Below, in pieces: positions 44,291 through 54,224 of a DNA stretch of 64,000 nt. The DNA lies in NCBI RefSeq assembly GCF_900130055.1, contig NZ_FQXU01000008.1, positions 1 to 64,000 of the forward strand. The letters are read 5' to 3'. Positions within the stretch are counted from its first letter, which is position 1. The number at the start of each line of letters is the position of its first letter. The position numbers and the translations under genes were made by a program. The stretch comes from Clostridium intestinale DSM 6191. GTDB taxonomy: Bacteria; Bacillota; Clostridia; Clostridiales; Clostridiaceae. The notes beneath the pieces were generated by a model. That model was not told the DNA's origin. It made no database searches and saw only the letters and a program-made list of their open reading frames with translations.

Positions 44291-45763
44291 ATGAGTAAAG
44301 TTTATTTAATTGGGGCAGGTCCTGGAGATGAGGAACTTATAACTGTGAAAGCTGTAAGAAAGTTAAAAGAATGTACAGCTGTTCTTTATGATAGATTAGT
44401 AGGAAATAATGTTTTAAATTATATAAATGATGATTGTGAAGTTTACTATTGTGGCAAAGAGCCAGGTTCACATTATAAAACTCAAGATGAAATAAATCAA
44501 ACTTTAGTTAAGTTAGCTAAAGAGGGACATATAGTAGGAAGAGTTAAGGGGGGAGACCCTTATGTTTTTGGAAGAGGTGGAGAGGAAGCTTTAGAGTTAG
44601 TTAAAGAAAACATAGACTTTGAAGTAATTCCTGGTGTTACCTCTGCTATTTCTGTACTTAATTATGGTGGAATACCTATAACTCAAAGAGCAATGTCTCA
44701 AAGTTTTCATGTAGTTACTGGAATGTCAGCAAGTTCACTAAAAGTTAATTGGGAAGCTTTAGCTAAGGAAAATGGAACCTTAGTATTTTTAATGGGGTTA
44801 GAAAATCTTGAGGATATAGTAGAAAGATTATTAGCTAATGGAAAGAGCAAGGACTCTAAGGCAGCTATAATTATGAGAGGAACATCTTCTAAACAAAAAA
44901 AGGTAGTTGGAACCTTAGAAGATATACACTCTAAAAGTGTAAAAGCTGGATTAAAGTCACCATGTATAATTGTAGTAGGGGATGTTGTAGACCTTAATGA
45001 AAGTTTAGATTGGTATGGAAATAAACCTTTATTTGGAGCTAATATTTGTGTTACACGTTCTAGAAATCAAGCTTCTAAGCTTAGAGAAACTCTAAAGGAT
45101 TTAGGTGCAGAGGTTACTGAAATAAACTCCATAAGATTTAAGGATACTTCAGATAATTTAAATCCGTATATGGATAAATTAGAAGATTACAATCATATAG
45201 TTTTTACTTCTGTAAATGGTGTAAACTTCTTTTTTGATTATTTAAGAAATATAAAATTTGATGTTAGAAAACTAAAAGCTAGCTTTAGTGTTGTAGGAAA
45301 AGCAACTTCAAAGGCGTTAACAGATAGAGGAATAATTCCAGACCTTATGGCGAGAGAGTTTTTAGGGGAAGGCTTATTTAAGGTTTTAGAGCCTAAATTA
45401 AATAAAGGGGAGAAGGTATTAATACCATGTTCTCTTCAAGCTAGGGATTACTTATCAGAAGAAATAAGAAAGCTTGGATTAGAAGTAGATAAAGTTTCTA
45501 TGTATGAAACAATAAAAGGAGAAATCAAAAATCCAAGAGCCTTTGAAGAAGTTGATATGGTACTATTTACAAGCCCTAGTACAGTAAACAGCATGATAGA
45601 AATGGTAGGAATAGAAGCTTTAAAAGATAAAAAGGTTGTAGCTATAGGACCAATAACTTTAAAAACACTTATTGAAAATAAAATAGATGCTGTAGTATGC
45701 AAGGAACATAGTGATGACGGACTTATAGAAGAGATAAAAGAAATATGGAGGAAGTTAAAGTGA
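44291..45763 (+). CDS. cobA/hemD: Uroporphyrinogen-III methyltransferase fused to uroporphyrinogen-III synthase
   Basis: A 490-residue fusion. Residues 1-245 are the SAM methyltransferase that makes precorrin-2 ([37 protein letters not shown]). Residues 250-490 are uroporphyrinogen-III synthase, which closes and inverts ring D ([45 protein letters not shown]). The fusion commits the intermediate to siroheme/B12 rather than heme. AAGGAGGAG lies upstream. Confidence 0.94.
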   Translation: MSKVYLIGAGPGDEELITVKAVRKLKECTAVLYDRLVGNNVLNYINDDCEVYYCGKEPGSHYKTQDEINQTLVKLAKEGHIVGRVKGGDPYVFGRGGEEALELVKENIDFEVIPGVTSAISVLNYGGIPITQRAMSQSFHVVTGMSASSLKVNWEALAKENGTLVFLMGLENLEDIVERLLANGKSKDSKAAIIMRGTSSKQKKVVGTLEDIHSKSVKAGLKSPCIIVVGDVVDLNESLDWYGNKPLFGANICVTRSRNQASKLRETLKDLGAEVTEINSIRFKDTSDNLNPYMDKLEDYNHIVFTSVNGVNFFFDYLRNIKFDVRKLKASFSVVGKATSKALTDRGIIPDLMAREFLGEGLFKVLEPKLNKGEKVLIPCSLQARDYLSEEIRKLGLEVDKVSMYETIKGEIKNPRAFEEVDMVLFTSPSTVNSMIEMVGIEALKDKKVVAIGPITLKTLIENKIDAVVCKEHSDDGLIEEIKEIWRKLK

Positions 45764-46728
45764 TAAAGAGAGGAAGAAGATTAAGAGTAAATGAAGCTAC
45801 TAGAGCACTAGTTAGAGAAAACAGCTTAAGCTCAGATGATTTTATATATCCTATATTTGTAGTAGAAGGAGAAAATATAAAAAATGAAATAAGCTCTCTT
45901 CCTGGGAATTATCATTACTCGATAGATAGATTAGAAGAGGTAGTTAAAGAAGTTAAGGAAGCTAAAGTAAGAGGATTAATGCTTTTTGGTATACCAGAGC
46001 ATAAAGATGCTTGTGGTTCAGAAGCTTATAATGAGGAAGGAATTGTTCAAAAAGCTATAAGAAAAATAAAAGAATTAGATAAAGATATACTAGTTATAAC
46101 AGATGTTTGTATGTGTGAGTATACAGATCATGGACACTGTGGAATAATACATGGAACTGATGTTGATAATGATGAAACTATTGAGTATATAGGAAAGATA
46201 GCTTTATCCCATGCTGAAGCTGGTGCTGATATGGTTGCACCTTCTGATATGATGGATGGAAGAATAGGTAAGATAAGAGAGGTATTAGATAAAAATAACT
46301 TTAAACATATACCTATAATGGCTTATTCGGCTAAATATTGTTCAGCTTTTTATGGACCATTTAGAGAAGCTGCGAATTCAGCTCCTCAATTTGGAGACAG
46401 AAAAACCTATCAAATGGACCCAGCGAATCTAAGAGAAGCTATAAGAGAAATGGAGCAGGATATTGAAGAGGGAGCAGACATAATAATGGTTAAACCTGCT
46501 TTATCTTATTTAGATGTTATAAGAAAGGCTAGAGATAATTTTGACTATCCTATAGCTGCCTATAATGTAAGTGGCGAATATGCCATGGTTAAAGCTGGAG
46601 CTAAAATGGGCTGGATAGATGAAAAGAAGATAGCTTTAGAAATGCTTTTATCAATGAAAAGAGCAGGAGCAGATATAATAATAACCTATTATTCTCTAGA
46701 AGCAGCTAAATGGCTTAAAGAAATGTAA
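45760..46728 (+). CDS. hemB: Porphobilinogen synthase
   Basis: A 322-residue enzyme that condenses two 5-aminolevulinates. The zinc-binding cysteines are in [14 protein letters not shown] and the catalytic lysines in [14 protein letters not shown] and [11 protein letters not shown]. The GTG at 45760 is preferred because GGAGG lies 8 bases upstream and its GTGA overlaps the preceding stop; the ATG at 45745 would lie on the ribosome site. Confidence 0.95.
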   Translation: MIKRGRRLRVNEATRALVRENSLSSDDFIYPIFVVEGENIKNEISSLPGNYHYSIDRLEEVVKEVKEAKVRGLMLFGIPEHKDACGSEAYNEEGIVQKAIRKIKELDKDILVITDVCMCEYTDHGHCGIIHGTDVDNDETIEYIGKIALSHAEAGADMVAPSDMMDGRIGKIREVLDKNNFKHIPIMAYSAKYCSAFYGPFREAANSAPQFGDRKTYQMDPANLREAIREMEQDIEEGADIIMVKPALSYLDVIRKARDNFDYPIAAYNVSGEYAMVKAGAKMGWIDEKKIALEMLLSMKRAGADIIITYYSLEAAKWLKEM

Positions 46729-46752
46729 TCTTGCTAATAAAGGAGTGGTATT

Positions 46753-48027
46753 GTGAATAACAAGAAAATATTTGAAACCTCAAAAGAATATATGCCTGGT
46801 GGAGTTAACAGTCCAGTTAGAGCTTTTAATAATGTTGGAATGAATCCTCCTATAATAAAAGAGGGAAAAGGTGTTTACATATATGATGAAGATGGAAAAG
46901 AGTATGTGGATTTTGTTTTAGCTTGGGGTCCTATGTTTTTAGGACATTGCGATGAAGATGTAGTTGAAGCTATTAATAATACTTCAAAAGGTGCTATAGC
47001 TTTTGGCGCACCTACAAAGCTTGAATTAGATTTAGCTAAGTTTATGTGTGAAACCCTAGATAATGTAGAAATGGTGAGAATGGTTAACTCAGGTACAGAA
47101 GCAACCATGAGCGCTGTTAAGCTTGCTAGAGGATATACAAAAAGAGATAAGATACTTAAGTTCTCAGGCTGTTATCATGGACATTTTGAAGGCTTTTTAG
47201 TGGAAGCTGGCTCTGGAGTACTTACAACTGGCATTGCAGGAAGTGCAGGTATTCCAAGAGAAAATATAGAGAATACTTTGGTAGCTGAGTATAACAATAT
47301 AGATAGTATAAGAACTGTATTTAAGGAAAAGGGAAAAGATATTGGTGCTGTTATTATAGAACCTGTAGCAGGAAATATGGGAGTTATAAAGGCTAATGAT
47401 GAGTTTATGGTTGAACTTAGAAGTCTTTGTGATGAATACGGAACTCTATTAATATTTGATGAAGTAATGAGTGGATTTAGAGTAGCTTATAAAGGTGCAC
47501 AAAGCCTATTTAAGGTAAAGCCTGACCTTGTAACTTACGCAAAGATAATGGGTGGAGGACTTCCTTGTGGTGCTTACACAGGAAGAAAGGAGATAATGGA
47601 GATGCTTTCCCCAATGGGACCAGTATATCAGGCAGGAACAATGTCTGGAAATCCTATAGTTATGGCAGCGGGTTTAGCAACTTTAAAGAAACTTCATAAT
47701 AATCCAGAATACTATAATCATATAAATGCCTTGGGTGAGAGATTAGAAAAAGGAATTAAAGAAGCTTCAAAAGAGAATGGAGTTCCAGTAGTTATAAATA
47801 GAGCTGGAGGAATGCTTACTTTGTTTTTCACAGAAGGAGAAAAAGTTGAAACCTATGAAGATGTTAAAAAGTGTGATAAAGAAAGATTTGTAAGATACTT
47901 TAAACATATGCTTGAGCACGGAATCTATCTTCCACCATCACAGTTTGAAGCTTTATTTTTATCTGTAAAACATGAAGAAGCTCATATAGATAAGTTTATT
48001 GAAGCCTTTAAATCCTTTAGAGGGTAA
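46753..48027 (+). CDS. hemL: Glutamate-1-semialdehyde 2,1-aminomutase
   Basis: A 424-residue PLP enzyme that moves the amino group of glutamate semialdehyde to make 5-aminolevulinate. The PLP lysine is in [15 protein letters not shown]; the start reads [17 protein letters not shown], a family signature. A GTG start at 46753 follows AAGGAG. Confidence 0.96.
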   Translation: MNNKKIFETSKEYMPGGVNSPVRAFNNVGMNPPIIKEGKGVYIYDEDGKEYVDFVLAWGPMFLGHCDEDVVEAINNTSKGAIAFGAPTKLELDLAKFMCETLDNVEMVRMVNSGTEATMSAVKLARGYTKRDKILKFSGCYHGHFEGFLVEAGSGVLTTGIAGSAGIPRENIENTLVAEYNNIDSIRTVFKEKGKDIGAVIIEPVAGNMGVIKANDEFMVELRSLCDEYGTLLIFDEVMSGFRVAYKGAQSLFKVKPDLVTYAKIMGGGLPCGAYTGRKEIMEMLSPMGPVYQAGTMSGNPIVMAAGLATLKKLHNNPEYYNHINALGERLEKGIKEASKENGVPVVINRAGGMLTLFFTEGEKVETYEDVKKCDKERFVRYFKHMLEHGIYLPPSQFEALFLSVKHEEAHIDKFIEAFKSFRG

Positions 48028-48031
48028 AATC

Positions 48032-48772
48032 ATGAAAGCTATATTAGTAGTAACTCATGGAACAGCTAATCTAGAGGGAGTAAATTCATCGTTAAAGCCA
48101 TTGATTAAAGAGATTAAAAAAGAGTTTTCAGGGGATGAAGTTAGACTTGCATTTACTTCGAAATTTATTATTAATAAGCTTTTTAGACAATCAGGGATAA
48201 AGGTAAATAATCTTGAGGAAGAGCTTGAAGCTTTAATTGAACTAGGATGCACAGAAGTCTTTATACTTCCACTCCATCTTATACCAGGAAAAGAGTATCT
48301 TGATTTATTAGACGTTGTAGAAAGCTATAGAAATAGAATTACAGCAGTAGTAGCTACACCTCTATTAAGTGAGGATGAGGACTATATGAATCTAATAAAC
48401 TCACTTGATCCATCAAAAGAGCTTAATTACGTCTATATGGCTCATGGAACTAATCATGAAGGAAATAGCAGCTATTTAAAACTTCAACAGGAGTTTATTA
48501 ATAAAGGTTATGGAAAAGTTCTTATAGGAACCTTAGAAGGTACTCCTACCTTAGAAGACATTATATATATGCTTAAGTCTAGGAATATAAATAAAATAGT
48601 CCTACAGCCACTGCTTTTAATGAGAGGTAAACATGGAACTAAGGATTTAGATTCTTGGGAAGAACTCCTTATTAATAATGGTTTTGAAGTTGAAAAAGTT
48701 GATAAATCATTAGGTGAAATAGAAGAAGTAAGAAAACTATATATAAATAAGTTAAACAGCCTCTATAATTAA
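48032..48772 (+). CDS. cbiK: Sirohydrochlorin cobaltochelatase (CbiK type)
   Basis: A 246-residue chelatase that inserts cobalt (or iron) into sirohydrochlorin. Family segments are AILVVTHGTANLEGVN, EVFILPLHLIPGKEY, YVYMAHGTNHEGNS with its metal-site histidine, and LLLMRGKHGTKDLDSW with the second. The ATG at 48032 is chosen because the upstream frame lies within hemL. As the only chelatase of the cluster, with the dehydrogenase at 42739, it could supply siroheme, B12 or both. Confidence 0.9.
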   Translation: MKAILVVTHGTANLEGVNSSLKPLIKEIKKEFSGDEVRLAFTSKFIINKLFRQSGIKVNNLEEELEALIELGCTEVFILPLHLIPGKEYLDLLDVVESYRNRITAVVATPLLSEDEDYMNLINSLDPSKELNYVYMAHGTNHEGNSSYLKLQQEFINKGYGKVLIGTLEGTPTLEDIIYMLKSRNINKIVLQPLLLMRGKHGTKDLDSWEELLINNGFEVEKVDKSLGEIEEVRKLYINKLNSLYN

Positions 48773-48789
48773 TAGGGGCTGTTTTTATT
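48755..48789. terminator. Terminator of the hem cluster
   Basis: AACAGCCTCTAT (48755-48766) pairs with ATAGGGGCTGTT (48772-48783, one G-U), then T5; it overlaps the cbiK stop. Confidence 0.88.
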
Positions 48790-48801
48790 AAAATAAATAT
48801 C

Positions 48802-49983
48802 TTAAATTAAATCAAAAAAATCAAAAACACTTTGTATAAATACAGCTGGACCTATCCACAAAACATCTTCATCCACAGTAAATTTAGGGTGATGATGTGG
48901 ATAAATAATTTTCTTTTGTGGATTATTTGAGCCTAAGAAAAAGAAGGTTCCAGGTATTTCTTTAAGGTAATAGGCCATATCTTCAGAAACCATTGTAGGA
49001 TGTTCTAATATAATCAAGTTATCTTTTCCAACTACTTTTTCAGAAGATTTAATTAGTACCTCAGTAGTATAAGGGTTATTATTTACAGATGGACAGATTC
49101 TTTCGTATCTGGCTTTAACTTCTGCACCATTTGCTTTACCAACTCCTTCACAAATTTCAACTACTCTTTTTTCTAACATATCTCTATCTTCAGGATATAT
49201 GCTTCTTATAGTACCTTCAAAAGTTACTTTTTCAGGTATGATGTTCCAGCTAGAGCCACCATTTATTGATCCTATAGTTACAACAACAGGATGATGTGGA
49301 TTTGTCTCTCTACTTACTATTTTTTGTAATGAAGATATTATTTCAGATGCAATTAAGATAGGATCTACAGAAAGGTGAGGCATAGCACCATGACCACCTT
49401 TTCCTTTCACAGTTACAGATATTTTATCTACAGCTGAAGTTATATAACCAGATTTAATCCCAATCATACCTAGTTTAACCTCAGGGAATAAGGCTCCTAT
49501 ATGAAGCCCTAATATAAAATCAACTTTAGGGTTTTCTAATACTCCTTCCTTTATCATAGCTTCTGCTCCAGAAGAAATTTCTTCAGCTGGTTGAAATATA
49601 AGTTTTACATTTCCTTTTAATAAATTTTTATTTTGAGATAAAATTTTTGCTGTTGCTAAAAGCATGGAAGTATGAGCATCATGACCACAGGCATGCATAC
49701 AATTATTTTTAGATGAAAAAGGTAATTTAGTTTTTTCTTTAATAGGAAGACCATCCATATCAGCTCTTATTCCTATAGTTGGTCCATCTGAAATTCCTTC
49801 TATTATAGCTACAATTCCAGTTTTACTTATGGTTTTGTAGGAAATGTTCATTTTGTTAAGTTCGTCAGTTACATATTTGTGTGTTTTTTCTAACTCTATT
49901 CCGAGTTCAGGTATCTCATGAAGATCTCTTCTCCATTTAACTATATCAGTTTGAATACCCATACATATATCAATTACGTTCAT
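48802..49983 (-). CDS. M20 family amidohydrolase (N-acyl amino acid deacylase-like)
   Basis: A 393-residue metallohydrolase of the IAA-amino acid/hippurate hydrolase group. Metal-binding and catalytic motifs are GIRADMDGLPI, MHACGHDAHTSMLL, FQPAEEISSGAEAMIKEG and LGLHIG; the dimerisation domain lies at about 185-300 (KGKGGHGAMPHLSVDPI). It removes an acyl group from an amino acid or peptide in the cytoplasm; the substrate is not clear. AAGGGG precedes the ATG. It is convergent with the hem cluster. Confidence 0.92.
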   Translation of the reverse strand: MNVIDICMGIQTDIVKWRRDLHEIPELGIELEKTHKYVTDELNKMNISYKTISKTGIVAIIEGISDGPTIGIRADMDGLPIKEKTKLPFSSKNNCMHACGHDAHTSMLLATAKILSQNKNLLKGNVKLIFQPAEEISSGAEAMIKEGVLENPKVDFILGLHIGALFPEVKLGMIGIKSGYITSAVDKISVTVKGKGGHGAMPHLSVDPILIASEIISSLQKIVSRETNPHHPVVVTIGSINGGSSWNIIPEKVTFEGTIRSIYPEDRDMLEKRVVEICEGVGKANGAEVKARYERICPSVNNNPYTTEVLIKSSEKVVGKDNLIILEHPTMVSEDMAYYLKEIPGTFFFLGSNNPQKKIIYPHHHPKFTVDEDVLWIGPAVFIQSVFDFFDLI

Positions 49984-50127
49984 AAATATCAGCCCCTTAA
50001 ATATTTCGCTATTTCGGTAAATTATACTATAAGATAAATTAATTTGTAAATTTAAAAAAATCTATAACACATACTATGCTAAAACTCAGGACAGGATATA
50101 TTTATATGGATTTAAGAGGTGAAAAAA

Positions 50128-51036
50128 ATGAAAAAAAACTTATGTAGGTTATTATTTTTAATTTTAATAGTTATAAATATTCCTAAAATTACATCAGCTA
50201 CGGAAGAGCGAGATTATTTAATAACAATGAAACAAGATTTACTTACCTTAAAACTTGCATATCCTGAACATGTAAAGTCAGTAGAAAAAAATGGTGATAA
50301 AGTTTATTTAATTATGAAATCAGGAAAAAAGGTCTTATATGATGATAAAAGAAATAAAACCCATGATGACAAACTTCAAGATCCAGATTTACAAGATATG
50401 ATGGAACAAATATATCCTTTAGAAATGCCTAAAGAAATAATGAAAAAAGATTTTGATCCAGGAAGAGCCAGGTCTTATGAGATTTTTAATGAAGTATATG
50501 GAGATTCTAAAAAGGCTATAGAAACTAATTTAATAGCTCTTCAATATGGATATACCAATTATCAATTTAATAGTAAAAATGGTGCAAAAACTTCTTTAGA
50601 AACAGCGCTAAAAGAAGTTATGCCCTTAGCAAAAAGCAGAGGAGATATAGGAGGTATACTATATCCTGCAAGTGGAACCTTTAACTATAGAGTTATATCA
50701 GGTACAGGAAGATTAAGTCCTCATTCTTATGGAATAGCAATAGATTTAAAAAGTGATAAAAGAGATTATTGGAAATGGAGTTCAGAAAAAGATGGTAACT
50801 CTAGGCTTCTACAATATCCTAAAGAGTTAGTTGAAGCTTTTGAAAAAAATAATTTTGTTTGGGGAGGAAAATGGGGACATTTTGATATTTTACATTTTGA
50901 ATATAGACCTGAAATTATATTAAAAGCTAAATATTTTGGTGGTTGGAGTGGTGAAGAGGAAAGTTGGCATAAGGGAGCTCCAGAAGATGAAGACACTAAG
51001 GAATTTATAGAAATTATCAATGATAATTTAAAATAA
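50128..51036 (+). CDS. Secreted M15-family (VanY-like) peptidase
   Basis: A 302-residue exported protein. A signal peptide (LCRLLFLILIVINIPKITSA) is followed by a region of about 130 residues without recognised domain, then an M15 zinc peptidase fold: SPHSYGIAIDLK holds the first His and Asp, and WGHFDILHFEYRPE the last His. Such enzymes trim D-Ala-D-Ala or other peptidoglycan cross-links. The ATG at 50128 has AGAGGTG upstream; the GTG at 50119 is part of this site. A second secreted enzyme starts 26 bases downstream, so they form an operon. Confidence 0.85.
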   Translation: MKKNLCRLLFLILIVINIPKITSATEERDYLITMKQDLLTLKLAYPEHVKSVEKNGDKVYLIMKSGKKVLYDDKRNKTHDDKLQDPDLQDMMEQIYPLEMPKEIMKKDFDPGRARSYEIFNEVYGDSKKAIETNLIALQYGYTNYQFNSKNGAKTSLETALKEVMPLAKSRGDIGGILYPASGTFNYRVISGTGRLSPHSYGIAIDLKSDKRDYWKWSSEKDGNSRLLQYPKELVEAFEKNNFVWGGKWGHFDILHFEYRPEIILKAKYFGGWSGEEESWHKGAPEDEDTKEFIEIINDNLK

Positions 51037-51061
51037 ACAGGTTAAGAAAGGAGAAGTATCT

Positions 51062-52171
51062 ATGAGCTTGCCTATAAAACAATACAGGAAAGCAGTAAAT
51101 AAGTTTATAGTTTTCACATTATTTCTTTCTCTAATTAAATTAAATATTCCACAGGTAGCAAATGCAGAAAGTGTAGACCAAGAAGTTTTAGACTTTGTGG
51201 AAACCATATTTGTAAGTAAAAATAAGGCAGTTTTAGAAAAAGATTTAGAGCTTATAGATACCTTATATGCAACGGATACAAAATACGGTCAATGGGCATA
51301 TGAGTATGAGGAGAGAAAGGTTAAGTATATAAATAACTGGGCAGAAAAACAAGGAATAAAATTTGTAGATATAATACCTAAAATAGTTATTAGAAGTTCT
51401 AAAAAAAATGGAACTGAAAAATGTTATTTTAATATACTTTGTAATACAGAATATAAATATGTGTATGAAGATAAACCCGATGAAGTGAATAGTTCTAGGA
51501 TAGGAACATATCATTCAATGACATTAACAAATAGGGATGGTCAATGGATAATAACAAAAGAGTGGTATACAGACCCCTTTGCTGATTCATTAAGTTTAGA
51601 AAATATAAAAGCTCAAGATATTAAGGAGTATATAGCAGCTCAGCCAGAGAGAGACATGTCAGAAATAAATGAGAGAAGAAAAAATGCAGTAGCTTATGCT
51701 ATGCAATACTGTGGTGCAGCTACAGCTCCTGAATATGGATTTAAGTATAATAAGAAATACAGAGACTTTAATCCTGAGGGTGGAGACTGCGCAAATTTTG
51801 CTTCTCAGATATTAAGTGAAGGTGGAAAATTTAAAAAGAATGGTACTTGGAATTATGATAAAGGAAGTGCTACTGGTCCTTGGGTAAATGCAGATAAATT
51901 TACATCTTATATGATAAATAGCGGGAGAGCTTCAATTATAGCTAAAGGTAGTTATGAGAAGGTTTATAAAGCATCTTATAAACTACTGCCAGGAGATTTT
52001 GTGGCTTATGAGAAGAAGGGTGATATAACTCATATTTCAACAGTAACTGGAGCAGATTCGAAAGGATATTCCTTAGTTACATGTCATAATACAGATAGAA
52101 ACAATGTACCATGGGATCTTGGCTGGAGTGATAAAAAAATAAAATTTTGGTTAGTAAGAGTACATTATTAG
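51062..52171 (+). CDS. Secreted amidase-domain protein (Amidase_6 type)
   Basis: A 369-residue exported protein. The signal peptide (FTLFLSLIKLNIPQVANA) is followed by a domain of about 160 residues resembling a nuclear-transport-factor fold (LDFVETIFVSKNKAVLEKDL). The C-terminal amidase domain is cysteine-dependent: catalytic Cys in GGDCANFASQIL, His in DITHISTVTG, then TCHNTDRNNVPW. The likely role is cell-wall or peptide hydrolysis, paired with the M15 peptidase before it. GGAGAAG precedes the ATG. Confidence 0.82.
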   Translation: MSLPIKQYRKAVNKFIVFTLFLSLIKLNIPQVANAESVDQEVLDFVETIFVSKNKAVLEKDLELIDTLYATDTKYGQWAYEYEERKVKYINNWAEKQGIKFVDIIPKIVIRSSKKNGTEKCYFNILCNTEYKYVYEDKPDEVNSSRIGTYHSMTLTNRDGQWIITKEWYTDPFADSLSLENIKAQDIKEYIAAQPERDMSEINERRKNAVAYAMQYCGAATAPEYGFKYNKKYRDFNPEGGDCANFASQILSEGGKFKKNGTWNYDKGSATGPWVNADKFTSYMINSGRASIIAKGSYEKVYKASYKLLPGDFVAYEKKGDITHISTVTGADSKGYSLVTCHNTDRNNVPWDLGWSDKKIKFWLVRVHY

Positions 52172-52178
52172 AGTTAAG

Positions 52179-52270
52179 TTAATAGTTAAAAGAGAATGGT
52201 TAAAAGTTATTGTTGAAATTCAGCTTAGCTGAATTTCTTCATTTACTATTCACTTTTAACTATATAAATA
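52179..52270. repeat. Long imperfect palindrome, copy A
   Basis: TTAATAGTTAAAAG on the left pairs with CTTTTAACTATATAAATATTAA on the right; a central stem GAAATTCAGCT / AGCTGAATTTC lies at 52215-52237. Copy B at 56640-56731 shares the ends and centre. Both lie between convergent genes. Confidence 0.75.
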
Positions 52271-53455
52271 TTAACTGTTACCCCTAAAAGGAGATTTTAT
52301 AAAAAGAGATATAATTAGACCTATTAAAGATAAAATAGCTGAGATAATAAAGGTTAATTTTAAGTTTCCGGCTGCGGCCGATATAAGTGGACCAACTAAG
52401 GCTGCTATACCATAAGCTTGATACATTAAGCCATAGTTTGAACCTAGGTTTTTAAGCCCAAAAAAGTCCCCGGTTATAGTAGGATACACAGATAAAAAAC
52501 CTCCAAAGCAGAAGGTTACTCCTCCCAAAGTTAAAAAGTAACTTATTATATTAAGGGTTAAAACACTCTTAAGTATCATGCATACTGTAGTGATTCCCAA
52601 TAATATGGTTATTACCTTTATTCTTCCTATCTTATCTGAGAGAGTTCCCCAAAAAAGTCTTCCAGTAGCATTAAATATAGCAACAGCAGATACAGCAGTA
52701 GCGGCTGCTTTAGGAGAAAGACCAGCTAATTCAATTCCTATGTCCCTAGCTAAGCCAATTACTAAAAGTCCACTCATAGTTCCAAATAAATAAGCTATCC
52801 ATAGAAGAGGGAAATTCTTAGTTTTCACCATTTCCATAGGTGTATAGTTTTTATTAATGGCTACAACCTTGTTTTTAATAGTTAATGACTCATCAGGTAA
52901 AGATAATAAGTTAGAGCCTATAAAAATCAAAACTAAATTTATTATAGATAAAAACAAAAACGTCTTAGAGATTCCCAGAGAAGCTAATAAAGCTTGAATT
53001 AATGGGTTGAAAACTAAACTTCCAAGGCCAAAAGCTCCAACAGAAATTCCAGTAACTAATCCTTTATGATTTGGGAACCATTTTATGCAGGTTGATAAAG
53101 GACATACATAAACGAAGCCAATACCTATACCAGCAACAAAGCCGTAGTATATATAGAAATCTAAAAGAGATGTGGATTTTGAACATAAAAACAAACCAAT
53201 AGAATAAAAAGCTCCACCAATCATTGCTACAGGCTTAGGACCAATTTTGTCTTGAAGTTTTCCAGAAAATATAGTCACAAAAGCAAATACAAATACCGTT
53301 ATAGAAAAAGTAAGGACAACCTTGCTTTTTGAAATATCAAGATAGGTAGCAATAGGTTCATTAAAAAGACTCCATGAATAAATAGAGCCAATACACAATT
53401 GAAGCAAAACAGCTCCAAGTACTACTAAAAAGCCTTTTGTTTTTAATTGTTTCAT
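52271..53455 (-). CDS. MFS transporter, OxlT-like
   Basis: A 394-residue major facilitator with twelve helices. The N-terminus (AVLLQLCIGSIYSWSLFNEP) and the loop GKLQDKIGPKPVAMIGG match the oxalate:formate antiporter branch. Oxalate itself is not proven; members of this branch move many small monocarboxylates. The ATG at 53455 follows AAGGAG. It is a single gene. Confidence 0.88.
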   Translation of the reverse strand: MKQLKTKGFLVVLGAVLLQLCIGSIYSWSLFNEPIATYLDISKSKVVLTFSITVFVFAFVTIFSGKLQDKIGPKPVAMIGGAFYSIGLFLCSKSTSLLDFYIYYGFVAGIGIGFVYVCPLSTCIKWFPNHKGLVTGISVGAFGLGSLVFNPLIQALLASLGISKTFLFLSIINLVLIFIGSNLLSLPDESLTIKNKVVAINKNYTPMEMVKTKNFPLLWIAYLFGTMSGLLVIGLARDIGIELAGLSPKAAATAVSAVAIFNATGRLFWGTLSDKIGRIKVITILLGITTVCMILKSVLTLNIISYFLTLGGVTFCFGGFLSVYPTITGDFFGLKNLGSNYGLMYQAYGIAALVGPLISAAAGNLKLTFIISAILSLIGLIISLFIKSPFRGNS

Positions 53456-53612
53456 ATAAAACTCCTTATTATTGATAAGATTAGTTAATATATTATCATA
53501 AAATTATGGATTGTAATATATTTTTTAATAATTATTTAAGGATAATTATTGTCTATTTTAAGTTATAATAATGAAATATAAGGAAATAAATATAATTCTT
53601 AGGGGGATAAAA

Positions 53613-54224
53613 ATGGAAGAAAAAGATTCGTACATAGTTATTAAGAGGAGTGAAATAATCGATATCGTTAAACCAGATGCATTTAAAAACGTAGATAAAA
53701 AAGCAGTAAAGTCCTGGAGGACAGCAAGAGTTATAACATTCCTAATATTTTTAGCAATATTTATAGGGGTAAGAATGTTTATAAAAAACTGGGATGAGAC
53801 TTTTGTTTTAGTAGCTACTATAATTCAAGGGGTTATACTACTCTTGCTTGCTCTAAATGCTTTTTTATATCCTAAAATAGAGTACAGGCAGTGGAAATAT
53901 AGTATTACAGAAGATAAAATTGAGTTTTATCATGGAATATTTTTTGTACAGCACACTATTATACCAATGCTTAGAATCCAACACATAACCGTTAATCAAG
54001 GTCCTATAAATAAGCTATATAAAATAGCTACTGTAAGTATATCAACAGCTGGAGGAGTATTTGGATTAGTAGGACTTCCAAAAGAAACAGCAGATGAAAT
54101 TTGTGATTACATAAATAATAGGGTAATTAAAAAACTCAAGGATAGAGCAAATGAGCAAGAGCAAGTACTAGAGGAAGAGATACTATTAGAACCCCAGGAA
54201 ACGGGGGTAGATAATAATGGATAA
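53613..54224 (+). CDS. Bacterial PH-domain membrane protein (YdbS-like)
   Basis: About 203 residues. Two membrane helices (VITFLIFLAIFIGVRMFI and LVATIIQGVILLLLALNAFL) precede one bacterial PH domain (ITEDKIEFYHGIFFVQHTII, VNQGPINKLYKIATVSIST). GGGGG lies upstream of the ATG at 53613; the frame to 53571 has no ribosome site. It overlaps the next, larger PH-domain gene by 8 bases, the usual YdbS-YdbT pair. The function of this pair is poorly known; envelope-related stress has been proposed for the Bacillus pair. Confidence 0.85.
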   Translation: MEEKDSYIVIKRSEIIDIVKPDAFKNVDKKAVKSWRTARVITFLIFLAIFIGVRMFIKNWDETFVLVATIIQGVILLLLALNAFLYPKIEYRQWKYSITEDKIEFYHGIFFVQHTIIPMLRIQHITVNQGPINKLYKIATVSISTAGGVFGLVGLPKETADEICDYINNRVIKKLKDRANEQEQVLEEEILLEPQETGVDNNG